A DNA stretch of 64,000 nucleotides from Glandiceps talaboti. Lineage: Eukaryota; Hemichordata; Enteropneusta; Spengelidae. Below are positions 26,501 to 40,039 of this stretch, piece by piece. The notes beneath the pieces were generated by a model that saw only the letters and a list, made by a program, of their open reading frames with translations, was not told the origin of the DNA and ran no database searches. The stretch is from assembly GCF_964340395.1 (NCBI RefSeq), contig NC_135564.1:14129012-14193011 (forward strand). The letters are read 5' to 3'. The translations under genes and the position numbers were made by a program. Positions within the stretch are counted from its first letter, which is position 1, and each line of letters opens with the position of its first letter.

Positions 26501-27008
26501 AGGCAAGTGTTCTGAATGGGAATTAGATGAAATTAGTCTAGTTCCTGTACAGTATCATTACCAAGTAAGTTTTGGTTTAAACAAATATAAACATTTAAAA
26601 TTAAAAAATTAAAAAATCACAGCATGAAAGTAAAGTAAATTCATCTTGTAGTAACAAAATCTTCAAAATGCGTTCTGGCATTTAATTGTTTGACAACAAA
26701 AAAAATATCTCACCTTGAGTATTTGCTGCTGTTTCTACATACACGGCTGCCGCTGCTGTTGGGTTTGTTCGGTTGCAGCACACTTCATGCCAAAGCTTGT
26801 GACGTATTGAATGACTTGCAGGCCATTCCCCACCTCTGATTGCCAGTTTCAATCGTTTGCCGTCAGTAACATCGTGCGGTAACAACACGGTAGATTTCGT
26901 GCCGTCTGTACCACTCTTTTCAAGTTCTGTCGACGGACTAAGCTCACGGAGTTTGTTTTGGTCCACCCAGTGACTGAACGAAATTAGTTCAGTGCCGTCA
27001 GCCGTCAT
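1310..27008 (-). CDS. TBC1D24: TBC1 domain family member 24 orthologue, 9 coding exons, 536 aa
   Basis: Minus-strand exons, 5' to 3': 26714-27008, 19773-20077, 17336-17437, 5938-6031, 4947-5098, 4191-4355, 3178-3330, 2188-2390, 1310-1451. All introns are GT-AG and phases match, giving 536 aa plus stop; vertebrate TBC1D24 is about 559. Residues about 50-300 form the TBC domain (RGGEWPASHSIR, CPLLPAVASLLLHY, YLVEGIKILYRVALAI). Residues about 345-536 form the TLDc domain (IWRWLPDRM, FGTGECFVF, ALYIYNG, PPLC). The family acts in endosomal and synaptic vesicle traffic through Arf/Rab GTPases, phosphoinositide binding by the TBC domain and oxidative-stress protection by TLDc; that is family knowledge. 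The start is the first ATG after an in-frame stop at 27063-27065. Exon edges 3, 4 and 6 have adjacent partial duplicates. No frameshift is seen. Confidence 0.95.
1632..1910. repeat. (GA)n/(GACA)n microsatellite in TBC1D24 intron 8
   Basis: About 60 bp of pure GA grades into interrupted GACA repeats up to 1910. Confidence 0.95.
2109..2140. repeat. (TG)n microsatellite
   Basis: A short TG run in TBC1D24 intron 8, just 3' of exon 8. Confidence 0.95.
2188..2390 (-). CDS. TBC1D24: TBC1D24 coding exon 8 (aa 423-489)
   Basis: TLDc core: VIGSYLSTMWSDR and YFGTGECFVFTL, ending AIAIGGG. Acceptor TTGCAG, donor GG|GTAAGT, phase 2. Confidence 0.95.
3178..3330 (-). CDS. TBC1D24: TBC1D24 coding exon 7 (aa 372-422)
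   Basis: Start of the TLDc domain: TIWRWLPDRMAVKQPVLLF followed by PTILIIKTTSDK. Acceptor GTTACAG, donor AAG|GTTAGT, phase 0-0. I saw no further exon between exons 6 and 7, and the direct join aligns with the family. Confidence 0.92.
4093..4165 (-). pseudogene. Partial duplicate of TBC1D24 exon 6 3' end
   Basis: On the minus strand this repeats the last ~65 bp of exon 6 plus a donor-like CACAG|GTAAAT, about 95 bp downstream. Reading through from exon 6 meets a stop first, so it would not extend the exon in frame. Confidence 0.6.
4191..4355 (-). CDS. TBC1D24: TBC1D24 coding exon 6 (aa 317-371)
   Basis: Encodes TAFKIKGLSISVVNKYQH to SSCVSHTQ, the linker between the TBC and TLDc domains. Acceptor TTTACAG, donor CACAG|GTAAGT. 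Its 3' end, donor included, has a diverged copy at 4093-4165. Confidence 0.88.
4432..4830. repeat. ~100-bp tandem repeat, about 4 copies, intron 5
   Basis: Units share GCATTCACATA, ACGCCCTCTC and TTGACCAATCAGGACCTTT. Copies diverge towards the right. Confidence 0.8.
4947..5098 (-). CDS. TBC1D24: TBC1D24 coding exon 5 (aa 266-316)
   Basis: Encodes ETDILPPPHEKLSMRLYI through VSPVKLLK at the end of the TBC domain. The acceptor chosen is TCTTCTAG|AAACAG. A nearer upstream AG (TTTCAAAG) would create an immediate in-frame stop. Donor AAG|GTACGT, phase 0. Confidence 0.88.
5427..5516. repeat. (CA)n microsatellite, ~45 units, intron 4
   Basis: A pure dinucleotide run preceded by a CACG/CATG stretch. 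Open frames across it encode only VC or TH repeats. Confidence 0.98.
5860..5937 (-). other. Tandem copy of TBC1D24 exon 4 3' end with second donor
   Basis: A 78-bp copy of the exon 4 end plus donor. The first ~25 bp after AAAATACTCTATAGGG are identical. It encodes 26 codons with no stop (GKDILDYKILYRVALALIIV then YMTYTQ) and ends CAAG|GTAAGG, in the same phase as the first donor. Confidence 0.8.
5938..6031 (-). CDS. TBC1D24: TBC1D24 coding exon 4 (aa 235-265)
   Basis: Encodes VRMMDCYLVEGIKILYRVAL and the following helix, the most conserved stretch of the family. Acceptor TTTTACAG, donor CAAG|GTAAGG. A 78-bp tandem copy follows at 5860-5937 and carries a second, identical donor, so exon length is ambiguous. 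Confidence 0.93.
6530..7450. repeat. ~130-bp tandem array, about 7 copies, intron 3
   Basis: Recurring blocks are GTGAAATATAGTCACTTTGG, GATCTATCTACCA, ACAATGTATGCAAAGA and AAAAGTTTTGCATAACT. Copies are moderately diverged. Confidence 0.85.
8220..8640. repeat. ~90-bp tandem array, about 5 copies, intron 3
   Basis: Units carry GGGAACTCAGGTAGATTT, ACCTAC and AAAATCACT-like blocks. The array decays to the right. Confidence 0.75.
10685..10815 (+). mobile_element. Decayed tRNA-derived SINE fragment
   Basis: Holds a pol III B-box-like GGGTTCGAACTC after CCTCACACCACTGCAG, then a segment resembling the body of the SINE at 61505-61765 (CAGTTTG...GAACAATGC...TTTTCCC). The A box is degraded. Confidence 0.5.
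10948..11035 (+). mobile_element. Truncated CAGGGCT-family MITE
   Basis: Starts CAGGGCTTGAAAGTAAC and contains GTGGGCTACC and GGTAGCCCA, as in the complete copy at 24246-24528. The right terminus is missing. Confidence 0.55.
11410..11880. repeat. ~185-bp tandem repeat, about 3 copies, intron 3
   Basis: Each unit contains AATCAAAAT.TTGATGTATGTG, AGAAATAGAGTA and GTAGCAGGTRA.ATGTA in the same order. Confidence 0.8.
12050..12330. repeat. Pyrimidine-rich ~100-bp tandem repeat, about 3 copies
   Basis: ATGCCTCTTGACACCATTTC followed by T-rich runs and AATCAC/AATTATTTGTAATC recurs with divergence. Confidence 0.55.
13070..14640. repeat. ~55-65-bp degenerate minisatellite, 20 or more copies, intron 3
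   Basis: Recurring blocks TATCTCTTATAGAAACTAAC, ACAGTGAAAGTTGTGAAGAT and GTCACATGCCATCACAT. The unit length drifts. The last two copies (14520-14625) are nearly identical, so the array is still turning over. Confidence 0.85.
15248..15626 (-). mobile_element. TTAGGCCTAA-family MITE, left end truncated
   Basis: The right end is GGAACCACACAATT...TTAGGTCTAA. The body matches the complete copies at 50332-50691 and 53009-53333, including TCTGTAATGGCTGTACATC. The left palindromic end is missing. Confidence 0.75.
16995..17310. mobile_element. Degenerate foldback element, copy 1
   Basis: Shares GAGGCATTCTGGGAAATAAA, a TTAGGAGCT block and AGGCCTT...TAAG with the element at 19000-19260, with partly inverted arms. 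It lies just 3' of exon 3. Confidence 0.5.
17336..17437 (-). CDS. TBC1D24: TBC1D24 coding exon 3 (aa 201-234)
   Basis: A 102-nt phase 0-0 exon encoding DAAHQH...EWMWWIFKYLPFTHL. It joins KKYA of exon 2 to VRMMDCYLVEG of exon 4, matching the family order. Acceptor TTTTGACAG, donor TTG|GTGAGT. Its 5' half has a diverged copy 80 bp upstream in the intron. Confidence 0.9.
17476..17532 (-). pseudogene. Partial duplicate of TBC1D24 exon 3 5' half
   Basis: Repeats the exon 3 start with an 80-bp offset: on minus GATGCAGTACATCAG then ATCTGTAGGAAAGCAGACAG. It has small indels and no usable exon end. Confidence 0.65.
18100..18735. repeat. ~230-bp tandem repeat, 3 copies, intron 2
   Basis: Units contain TTGCGCATAGTGACAATCTT, CTGAC, AACAAACTTACAGGTRATWTC and CATGGGAGTAATTTCC in order. 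Confidence 0.85.
19000..19260. mobile_element. Foldback element, copy 2
   Basis: Inverted arms: CTCTCTAAAATAGTTACAAA...TTGGCAATCTGG at 19037-19078 mirrors CAGATTTGCCAATTTTTATA...TAGAGAG at 19193-19230. CTTCTGTACACTGGGG mirrors CCCCAGTGTACAGAAG. Confidence 0.7.
19773..20077 (-). CDS. TBC1D24: TBC1D24 coding exon 2 (aa 99-200)
   Basis: Acceptor TTTCAG|GTTGG and donor GCT|GTAAGT. Encodes the TBC core with FIDNGYIMTYALGTEG and YCPLLPAVASLLLHYM, close to the vertebrate paralogous positions. It leaves in phase 0. Confidence 0.94.
21338..23261. mobile_element. CAGGGCT-family MITE expanded by an internal satellite
   Basis: Starts CAGGGCTCGAATTTAA and ends AATTTCAAGCCCTG, the same inverted termini as the 283-bp element at 24246-24528. 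Nearly all the interior is the 54-bp satellite. CAGGG ends resemble hAT elements, but I find no clear 8-bp target duplication, so superfamily is inference. Confidence 0.7.
21440..23235. repeat. 54-bp satellite with 734-bp higher-order repeat
   Basis: The unit is about GGTAGTCTAGATACAATGTT plus TGGTAGTCTATGTGTCCTGG plus ACTACTGCTAATTT. A marker variant (GTGATTTGTTTGGGAG...) occurs at 21829, 22142, 22563 and 22876. Spacings 313, 421, 313 show that a 734-bp block was duplicated. Because 54 is a multiple of three, long minus-strand frames stay open with an 18-aa repeat (YLDYQISSSPGHIDYQTL); I do not call these genes. Confidence 0.95.
24246..24528. mobile_element. CAGGGCT-family MITE, 283 bp, complete
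   Basis: Termini CAGGGCTCGAAAT and ATTTCAAGCCCTG. The interior has GGTAGCCCAC and AGACTACCA motifs related to the satellite unit at 21440-23235. Non-coding. Confidence 0.75.
25167..25199. repeat. Poly(T)/poly(G) tract
   Basis: Long T run followed by a G run in TBC1D24 intron 1. Confidence 0.9.
26450..26477. repeat. Small perfect hairpin
   Basis: AATTTAGCCT and AGGCTAAATT form 10-bp arms around a 5-base loop, about 235 bp inside intron 1. The flanking AGTCCTGCGTGC and GCAAGCAGGACT are also inverted, suggesting a short foldback remnant (about 26385-26477). Confidence 0.5.
26714..27008 (-). CDS. TBC1D24: TBC1D24 coding exon 1 (aa 1-98)
   Basis: Begins MTADGTELISF and carries the start of the TBC domain (LKLAIRGGEWPASHSIRHKL). 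It ends in phase 1 with donor AAG|GTGAG. In vertebrates most of the TBC domain sits in one large exon; here it is split by introns. Confidence 0.92.
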
Positions 27009-27344
27009 TCTGTTCGCGTTATTAACAGAGTTTTCGCTATGACTGTTACAGACCACCAAAAGCTATATTTCTGCTGACAGTACCAGCATCCAAGTATGAA
27101 TTACTTCCGGTAACTCCCCTTCGGCGATAACAGAGAATGAATGAAATAACTGACTTCATACAACATACAATATAGCAGACGTCCAAATTACAGCAAAAGC
27201 AGTCGCCGACGACAGAAACTGTTATCGACAACCCTTGACAAGGAACGTAACTGATCTTTGGTTCCCAATCACACACTAAAGTGAAGACATCTATATCCGC
27301 AGTTGAAAAGTCGACATGCCGTACCTATTTGACACATTCCATCA

Positions 27345-27400
27345 CTTTATGCCGCGGCGGAGGAGCAACCTTCCCACGTCGTCGCCATTTTGATCTAGCG
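27345..27400 (-). promoter_or_regulatory. Probable TBC1D24 promoter with YY1-type element
   Basis: Locally GC-rich sequence about 350 bp upstream of the TBC1D24 ATG. Read on the minus strand, 27383-27392 is CAAAATGGCG, the YY1 core common in TATA-less housekeeping promoters. No TATA box is seen nearby. Transcription start is not determined. Confidence 0.45.
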
Positions 27401-27724
27401 CAGACATGATTAGCATAAACACGTTCGTTTTTTCTTTACTCCAGTTCAAATTTTCGCGCATTATTTTTGTTGTTGAATTTAATGTTATTAATCATTGGTA
27501 TTATTTGCCAGCTTTCTCTTTTCGTTAAGAAGAGAGAATGTATTATGTATGAAAAAAAACATATCAATATAATCAATCGATCGATTGACTATTCCTGATC
27601 AATCAATAAACCACAGAAATTGCGTGAATAAAATACTTTTGTGGACTGCTTGAGGACTCTTTATTTCAAAAAGTGACTTTCCAAAAGTCGGTGAGGTCAA
27701 AATATGCAATTTACTTTTGTAAAT

Positions 27725-27935
27725 ATAATGTAATTTAATGTAATGTAATGTAATGTAATGTAATGTAATGTAATGTAATGTAATGTAATGTAATGTAATG
27801 TAATGTAATGTAATGCAATTTAATGTAATGTAATGTAATGTGTTATATTATATAATGTAATGTCATATAATAATATTATGATAATGTGGTGTGTGGTGTG
27901 ATGTGATGTGATGTGATGTGATGTGATGTAATGCA
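27725..27935. repeat. (TAATG)n and (GATGT)n pentamer satellite
   Basis: About 23 TAATG units with rare changes, then a short spacer and about 7 GATGT units. Confidence 0.97.
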
Positions 27936-28949
27936 TATTTTTTTGTGGTTTTGTGCTTAAAAATCAAATTGGTTTATCCATAATTAAAACACTATATTTC
28001 TTGTTCAGTTTTACTATCTTTAAATTATTTCTCCTGTTCGTTTTGTTTTATGTTCAATTTTTAAAGTTGAACACATTTAGTCAATTTCATATTGCGAAAA
28101 TTGATACCAAATAAATGTTATTATTTACATCCATTTAAAAAAAATAAAGATGCTCGTTTATGTCAATGTATTGATCCTATATATTGGTATGTATTGTAGA
28201 TCTTTGTAATGAAGTATCTGTCACGGTCTATGTTCGTTCATGAACACTTGGTGGCGCTCGTTTGTAAGACTCACAGTCCTGATTTGATCGATAGGATTCT
28301 ACCATTCGTTCGCAGTGAAGTTTTTATTTTCTCGTGTAATTACGACTGCGCAATGTTTATTTCTCCACACAAAACGGTGTGGAGGAAACAAGACAGTGTA
28401 GATTACTTTTGTGCTATCGGACCACTGTACAATGCAGAACAATCAGGCCATGGCACAATGCGATAAAAAAAAATGACTTCAATATGCACAATATTCATTG
28501 GTAAATACAGTATGAAGAAAAGAGAACAGTGCAGAGTAATTAAATATACGGCCAGGGAGAGACCGTATACATTCTACATTTGGCGTACATAGTTCATATT
28601 GGAACAGACTCCGTACAAGTTATGCACTATTTATTGTATTGGTAGTTACGTTTTAAGTAACAGTTACATTTCTGTAGATTAGCAGTAATTTTAGCTTATA
28701 GTCATAGCATAACAAAATATTGTCTTGCAACTCGAAGTTTCATAGTTCAGCTGTAGACAGTACATTTTTTGTTCGCAATAAAATAGAAAATATAATGTGT
28801 TTAGACATAGAAAGTTTAACCATTAAAAGTCACAGTAAGTACAACCTATGGTACTCATTAGAAATTATTGTCAGATACTTGTCATCGTACATATGAGTGG
28901 CATAGGGGACCTTGCCCTTATGAGTCGAAGACGGGTAGTGACAAAACCC

Positions 28950-29113
28950 TAATTTTAAAAAAAAATGTGTGGTTCCGATTACGTTCAATTTTAGAATAGG
29001 TGGGGTATGTAGATTATTATTTTATTTTATTGTATATTTTTTCTGTGGTGAGTGTCTAGTTCAGGTTTTCCATTGTTTTCCAAATTGTCTCTGTGTTGTT
29101 TATTTCTTCCTAG
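28950..29113 (+). mobile_element. Truncated TTAGGCCTAA-family MITE
   Basis: Starts at TGTGTGGTTCCGATTACG and matches the first ~150 bp of the element at 50332-50691, then stops abruptly at TATTTCTTCC. Confidence 0.75.
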
Positions 29114-29513
29114 TGAGATATGACGAATTACGAGGCGAATGTAAAGATGATTAAGTTTCGACATAATTAAAACTGCATTTGTTTGATCGACAGATAGGGG
29201 CTAATGTATATATATATAAAAAGGTCACAATTATGTTTGAGAAACGGAAGCACACCTGATGCTGGAAGGATGAACCGCTTCTATATACGATTCTAGAGAA
29301 TATCCATGCGTTGTGCGTGTCAACGGAGCGTCGCAGCACAGCTATGTTCGGATGGAAACTCGCGTGAACTCGCGACATTCTACGAGACTGTGAAAAGTTC
29401 GAACATAGTTACCACGCACTACGAAAGTTGTCAACGTAAATAGAACGTGCAAATGCTGACTGTTTATACAGTGATGACAAACTTATATGTCGTGTATATC
29501 AGCTTATATTATC

Positions 29514-29571
29514 ATGAAAATGATTTTCTCAAGACGAGCTTCTTTGTCAAAGTTAACAACATGTGCTCAAG
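29514..29571 (+). CDS. Possible first coding exon, duplicated at 51482-51539
   Basis: ATG opens 19 codons (MKMIFSRRASLSKLTTCAQ) and then an exact donor G|GTAAGATAG. The basic, hydroxyl-rich N-terminus could be a mitochondrial presequence or weak signal. No downstream exon was found before the CT repeat. The four base differences from the right copy all change residues, which argues against strong constraint. It may be a chance frame or a decaying 5' exon. Confidence 0.3.
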
Positions 29572-29749
29572 GTAAGATAGAAATCTCTTTTCTTGTCAAA
29601 TAAGATATGTATTTAGTTAATATTTGTTCAATACTGACTTCCCTCAATTTTCTTCTGTAAAGTTCGGATGCGCTGTTTGTAATCTTCACGTCGTTTGTTT
29701 GATAAAAGATAGTTGTAATATATATTTTTGAAACAAGAGTGTATATATG

Positions 29750-29751
<2 letters not shown>

Positions 29752-29792
<41 letters not shown>
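29752..29792. repeat. (GTT)n microsatellite
   Basis: Corresponds to the (AAC)n tract in the inverted copy at 51275-51306, so it predates the duplication. Confidence 0.95.
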
Positions 29793-29999
29793 ATTTTTGT
29801 TCTGAAATGTTAAATATCATCTTTGATACTGCTTCATTTACTTGAAAAATATAACTTTTTTGTTTGAAAATGAAACACAATAACTGTTCGTCGCATTTCT
29901 ATAAAACGCAATGTACGATATTTCTCATCACCACTGATGTTTACATTTCAAAAATAAAACCTTCATATTTCTCTCTCCCTCTCTTCCCTCCCCCTCCCT

Positions 30000-30139
<140 letters not shown>

Positions 30140-30742
30140 CGTATAGTATTGCATAATCATGCAGTACTTTTGGAAGTTACAAAATAGCTTTTCGAAAAAA
30201 CCTTCAAATGGACTCGGAGAACTGTTGTTTCTATGGCAACTAACAAAGTAAAAGACTTGCAAAAATAAAACATCAACACGTTATTGCAAGAAAGATTACT
30301 TTGTTCCATTTATTCAATAGATAGTCAAAGAAATAATACAAACAAGCCATGTAGATTGGGGTCATTGACCTTGGAGTGAAAATAATGCTCTGTAATTGGA
30401 TGATGATATGATAACAATTTGAAAAAGATACAACGTGTATATCTTGTAGATGGTGAATAACCATTAATGAAATAAATAATAAATACATACATTCTTATGA
30501 ACGTGAACAAAAACTGTAGAGAAGTTCTCTTGATACAGTTATGATTTGAAATGTTTGGTTGGGAAATTACTTTGACGTATCGAGAAAAAGATGGCATGTT
30601 GTTCTACTTGGTTGTTCTTGAAGTCCAATGCGTTAACTTAATACTTGTTTCTATTTCTGTTGTATATCAACCAAATCTGCGAGGCACCACCAAAGAATCG
30701 TTTTGATGGTAAAAACTCTACGTGTGCATGTTTGTCTGCAGA

Positions 30743-30743
<1 letters not shown>

Positions 30744-30794
<51 letters not shown>

Positions 30795-30846
30795 ACTCCC
30801 TGTCTCTGTCTCTGTCTGTCTGTCTGTCTGTCTGTCACTCTCTGTC

Positions 30847-30879
<33 letters not shown>

Positions 30880-30893
30880 GGCTGTCTCTCTTC

Positions 30894-30991
<98 letters not shown>

Positions 30992-30995
30992 CTCG

Positions 30996-31082
<87 letters not shown>

Positions 31083-31098
31083 TCTCTCTCTCTCTCTG
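30744..31098. repeat. (TCTG)n then (TC)n compound microsatellite
   Basis: TCTG/TCTC tetramers to about 30952, then TC dimers with a few TCGC interruptions. Long frames on both strands here are simple-repeat artefacts. Confidence 0.98.
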
Positions 31099-31247
31099 AC
31101 ATTCAATTCATAACAGTGAATACTAGTTTACTAGTTTGGCAAATCATAAGTCATTTAGATAATACTAGTAAAGTCGTGGTAGACCTACTCGTCCCTTGAA
31201 AGTAGACGTATATGTCTGAACAAGCAAAGAGACAGTGATATGTTGTT

Positions 31248-35953
<4,706 letters not shown>

Positions 35954-36199
35954 TTTGGCGGAACTATTGAACCAAGTTTCCGATGTTCTGAAGACCAAAA
36001 CGTTGTTATTTGAGGATGCGGAATTCGAATTCTCTACAAGCTATAAATATCAGGCTGAGCTCTGTTTGGCACTGTGTAGCTTACAGTTTCATGACCTGGG
36101 CGAGTTGGTTGACCTGGCATGTGTTTTACATATTATGATGAATCCGTGTTCGTACATCGGTTTGTAACTCTATATGCAAAGGTCGTAAGCCCAGCATTC

Positions 36200-37584
36200 A
36201 AGCAAGCGTCAACAATTTATTCATTGGAAATCTTTGAGGTAGTAATAATAACAGAAGTCGGAGGTTTTTATTAGTTTTTTTTTTAAATGATGGCTGACTC
36301 GTATTGGTTGTTATATCTCACCAAACGTAGTACGTACTTTAAACTGTTGCGTTTGTTCAAGAAATCCTCAATCTATTCTCAGTTAAAATGTTCAAACCCA
36401 GAAACAAATCGAGAAGTAACCTTACAATATTTTTAAAAGGGAACAAAATGATCTAAAAGTTTATCCATGTCATATTTCAAAATGGCCAACAGCTATATAC
36501 TGTGTTTACTCAAGTTTATTTGAAAATAATAGATGCTGAACAACCAAACGATTTTGAAAAAAAATTCAAGGAAAAACTTTTACCGTTTTGGACAATTCAA
36601 GCTACTTTTTGATTGTTTTTTTAATACCTAAATTACAGTCTGTCTTAAACTTGTTCAACGTTTGTCGTTTCCATTATCACCACATGCAACCAGTCAATTT
36701 TGTTCATTTAAAATCAACCCATCAATATTTCCATACGGTAAAAAATGTTTTCAATTGTTAAATCCATATTTTATTCACCCTGTTTCTGTTCATGGCGATA
36801 TCACGTTGTGATCCCAGTAATAGTGCGTTGACCAGACTAAAAAAAATGGTAACTTTTGGATCGTGTTGTTAGAAGGCAAGAAAAGGGGTAATTTTCACTT
36901 TCGTACTTCACACCACTCTCCTGTTTAATTCTCTAGTTGTAAAGATCAATATTATATTGTATTTTGCAGAAAAAAGATGGGTTGTTTGTTTGTTTTTTCA
37001 AATGAAATAACAAAAAAGAAAACCCAAAATGGGACTACTGCTGTAATACTAGTCTAGTAAAACAAACAAAACAGACGGTTCTTTGGTAAAGTCGATGTAT
37101 ACAAGTTCATACATTCAGTGGTATGACGTACATGTATTGTGGGGAACACCAAGGAAGAGTGGATGACGTATGTGCACCACTGACCTTTGAACTGGTGTAA
37201 CTTTATTTATTGGACGTATCACCCTCATGTATATCGTTAGGCCATTTATATACTTGTCATAATAAGTATGTATATTTCCGTACCGTACCTAATTAAGACG
37301 TTGAGAGTTCTTCGTGACTAAAGTTTGTTATCCAACACGGACGACAGTGTGCTAATTCTCTGCTAATTCCGGCCACTGTGCAACCGCAAGGGGGCGTGAT
37401 TTGTTATCACCAAAATGTTTGGTTTTCTGACTCCCACGAACATTTAATTGGTTTGGAGGGTCTTGTAATTCCACTGAGGTTTTTTGCTGACCTAGAGACA
37501 AATACAATCTGTTTATTTCCATCTTAGAATAGTTTATGTTATCGATAATGTATTACTATCATGAAAATTCATCTGTATTGGTAA
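36200..37584. other. No gene or repeat recognised
   Basis: AT-rich sequence upstream of the claudin-like gene. CTATAAATAT at 36041-36050 is a possible TATA-type element about 90 bp upstream of that gene's ATG, but its orientation is ambiguous. Confidence 0.4.
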
Positions 37585-37938
37585 TACAGAGGTGTTTGTC
37601 CGGAATCGTACATTGGTGAAACTGAACGATCCCTCAGGACCAGGTTTCTTGAACACCGACGACGCAGCTCTACTTCATCTGAGGTCTCCCAACATATCCA
37701 TGTGGAATCACCAGGCCATCATGTTGACTTGGTCAAAGTGCAGGTTTTGGACACTGAACCACGATATTTCGAAAGGGGAGTGAAGGAAGCCATTTACATC
37801 AGGGCATTACAACCTTCTCTCAACAAAGACGGGGGGCGCTACAAACTCCCAAATGTCTACGACTCGATCATTGACCTTCACACAAAGAAGGTCAAGTTAG
37901 ATCATTCCGCTGATGAAAGCTGTAGTGTTGACAGCTGA
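37585..37938 (+). pseudogene. Penelope-like retroelement fragment (GIY-YIG nuclease end)
   Basis: One open frame encodes ESYIGETERSLRTRFLEHRR, then SSTSSEVSQHIH, EAIYIRALQPSLNKDGGRY and LPNVYDSI before a TGA. The order YIG, R-RF-EH and PSLN-D-G matches the GIY-YIG endonuclease C-terminal to reverse transcriptase in Penelope-like elements. The first half of GIY and all of the reverse transcriptase are missing upstream, so this is a 5'-truncated dead copy. Confidence 0.8.
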
Positions 37939-39799
37939 AAATTTCGGAGAAAAAATATTCGGTATTGAGAACAAAAGTTCAATTTGTGACGATAATGTAT
38001 TACATGCATAAATATGCCAGGATCGCGAGTTGTGTGGTTATTCAATGGCCAGCAAGGTGTGCGTCACCGTGACAACCATTTGAGCCAAACGCACCTACAT
38101 GTTGTGCAAACCGATTGAATTACAATTTTGATAGAGATAACCGTACCTTGTAGTTACTGGTGTCACGTGGGCGTTATCAGGACAACATGAATTGTACGCT
38201 GGACGGGGCAACATGCTTAATTGCAAGATATCTTCCCGTCTATTTAGGTTATGGAGTGCTACATGTGTGTGAAGATTACACGTGAACAACTCAAATTTAG
38301 TTCACGATATCGTCGAGTCCATATTCAAAGAAAGGGACATTTGTAGAATATTCAGGATAGAGAGAGAACACCTTTAAGTTTATGAAGGCGGGGGATGGGG
38401 TTGAGGGGTTTGGGGGTGGAGGTGGAGGCGGAACCATACTATCGATTAAGTGGGTAAATCTGACTCAGCTATGTTGGAAAGCGGAATGTAGATTTTCCCG
38501 AAAGTGCCCAGAATGAATTCCCGACTGTTTCTGATCTTAGCACCTGGAGTACCTATTACTAGAGTTTGGTAATTAAGCCTGAGTAATATCAGTCTTAATA
38601 CCAGCCTGACCCGAAGTCTTGATTTCAAATTAACAACTTGCATTCTTGGGTATCTACAGCATACCGTTTACTGATACTCTGACTGTTTTACTGCAGTGTT
38701 TGCTAACATCTTATTCTTTATATTTGCCAATCATATTCACAACTGCTCCAACGTCCTCGTTATTAAAGCGCTTGGTGTATACTCATGCTCAACTTCTTAA
38801 ATCCATATCAAATAATGTATGCTAGTGTGCAATGAAATGAAATGCATTCGATCAAAAACACAAATCCCATCACCTCGAATTCTAACCTCGGGTTGATTCC
38901 AAAAAATCTCTGTACAGTAATCGATTGATTTAAAGTGCGTAAAAATTTCCATTGTTAACTTTTACGAAAAATAATCGTCCATTTCCGTAATCGTGATGCG
39001 TACTTGCACATTTACCCGGAATTAACATTGGAACGGTTAGTTAATTTTTTGTACATCAGTAAGTATGTACTGTAGAAGTGAAGATAATTTAGAGAAGTGA
39101 AGATGATAATTATCTTATCTCAAGATAGACTTTTTAATTTTTGGAAGGATTCCATTAGGCACAGTCTTCAGAAGTTATTAATTTTGATAAACGTCTTCGT
39201 TCTCTGTGATCGGAAACAAGTTGTGAATTGTTACGAGCAAAGTTTTCCCACGTGTACAACGTGCCCTCCTTTTGAACAGTACTGTGGACTGAAGAGGGCG
39301 GGCTGCATTTCCTAAGATTACCCACATATAGATCATTTCCTTGTTTTTGGAAAACCACAGACAAGTAACAAACTTACTTGTCTGTGGGATAACGGAACAG
39401 TACTACGATCTCGAAGCTTCTGAATGAAAAATATGATAAAATCTCCGAACAATGCTTTTGAACAATTGTTTACTTCTTTCCGTGTGGTGTGGATCACCTG
39501 TACGTATTCAGTACATCTAACAGCAAACTGGTATATACACAACAACGTAACTATGTCTAAAATGCCGGTAAACCACCTGCATGTGTTACAATCAGTTTGA
39601 ACGTGTCTACACGTAAGTGTGTACTAATACCGTGGGATTATCGTATTGCTGAAAATTAGGGTGTTTTTACTCAAGGCAAATAACCGATGCGTACAAAGGG
39701 ATTACGAGGTTAAGACAATGTAATCCTGGCCGTAATGTGATTATTCCGAACTAAGCAAAAGGAATATAATGCTGATAACGGTAACCCTATTTTTTAAAA
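37939..39799. other. No gene recognised
   Basis: Short frames only. A G-rich purine stretch lies at 38385-38435. 39361-39395 repeats GACAAGTAAC and TTACTTGTCTGTGG as a small palindrome. Confidence 0.4.
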
Positions 39800-40039
39800 A
39801 TGGTTCTTATTACAGCCTCTTCATTTCCTCCTCTCTATCTTCTTTTTATTGGATTCCTGATAACAAACCCTTTCTCAGCTTCTCTACACATGTTCTCAGT
39901 CCCCTACATGAATAACTTCTGCCATGAAAGAAACGCTCTGTTCGTGACCAAGTGTCGCCGCTGCTGCAATGACTGTAGATGTCGTCGACAGACACTTGAT
40001 TTTTTTTGCCAGAGAGGGCGCTGTTCCACAAAATATTAA
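39800..40039 (+). CDS. Small cysteine-rich open frame, 79 aa, unrecognised
   Basis: True ATG start. The first ~27 residues are hydrophobic (LYLLFIGFLI) and could be a signal peptide. The C-terminal part is Cys-rich with spacing C-X11-C-X2-CC-X2-C-X-C-X8-C-X4-C (CRRCCNDCRCRRQ). The pattern does not match a defensin or other family I know. The end runs into a TE-like stretch. It could be chance. Confidence 0.2.
   Translation: MVLITASSFPPLYLLFIGFLITNPFSASLHMFSVPYMNNFCHERNALFVTKCRRCCNDCRCRRQTLDFFCQRGRCSTKY

Larger units (their letters stand above)
28330..29935 (+). repeat. Left arm of a dispersed inverted duplication
   Basis: Matches 51134-53965 in opposite orientation over unique sequence, including the intron after a 58-nt open exon. 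Relative to the right arm it lacks about 1 kb. The break lies inside a MITE at about 29113, so the left arm suffered a deletion. Both arms end in simple repeats. Confidence 0.85.

Noticed and set aside
26944-27059. Upstream extension of TBC1D24 exon 1 from a TTG codon
   Set aside because: The first in-frame ATG is at 27008 and there is no evidence for non-ATG initiation.
30645-31199. Long open frames on both strands
   Set aside because: They translate TCTG and TC microsatellites; the same holds for 5177-5670, 29864-30262, 32403-32621, 33153-33579, 41950-42149, 44449-44560 and 52136-52566.
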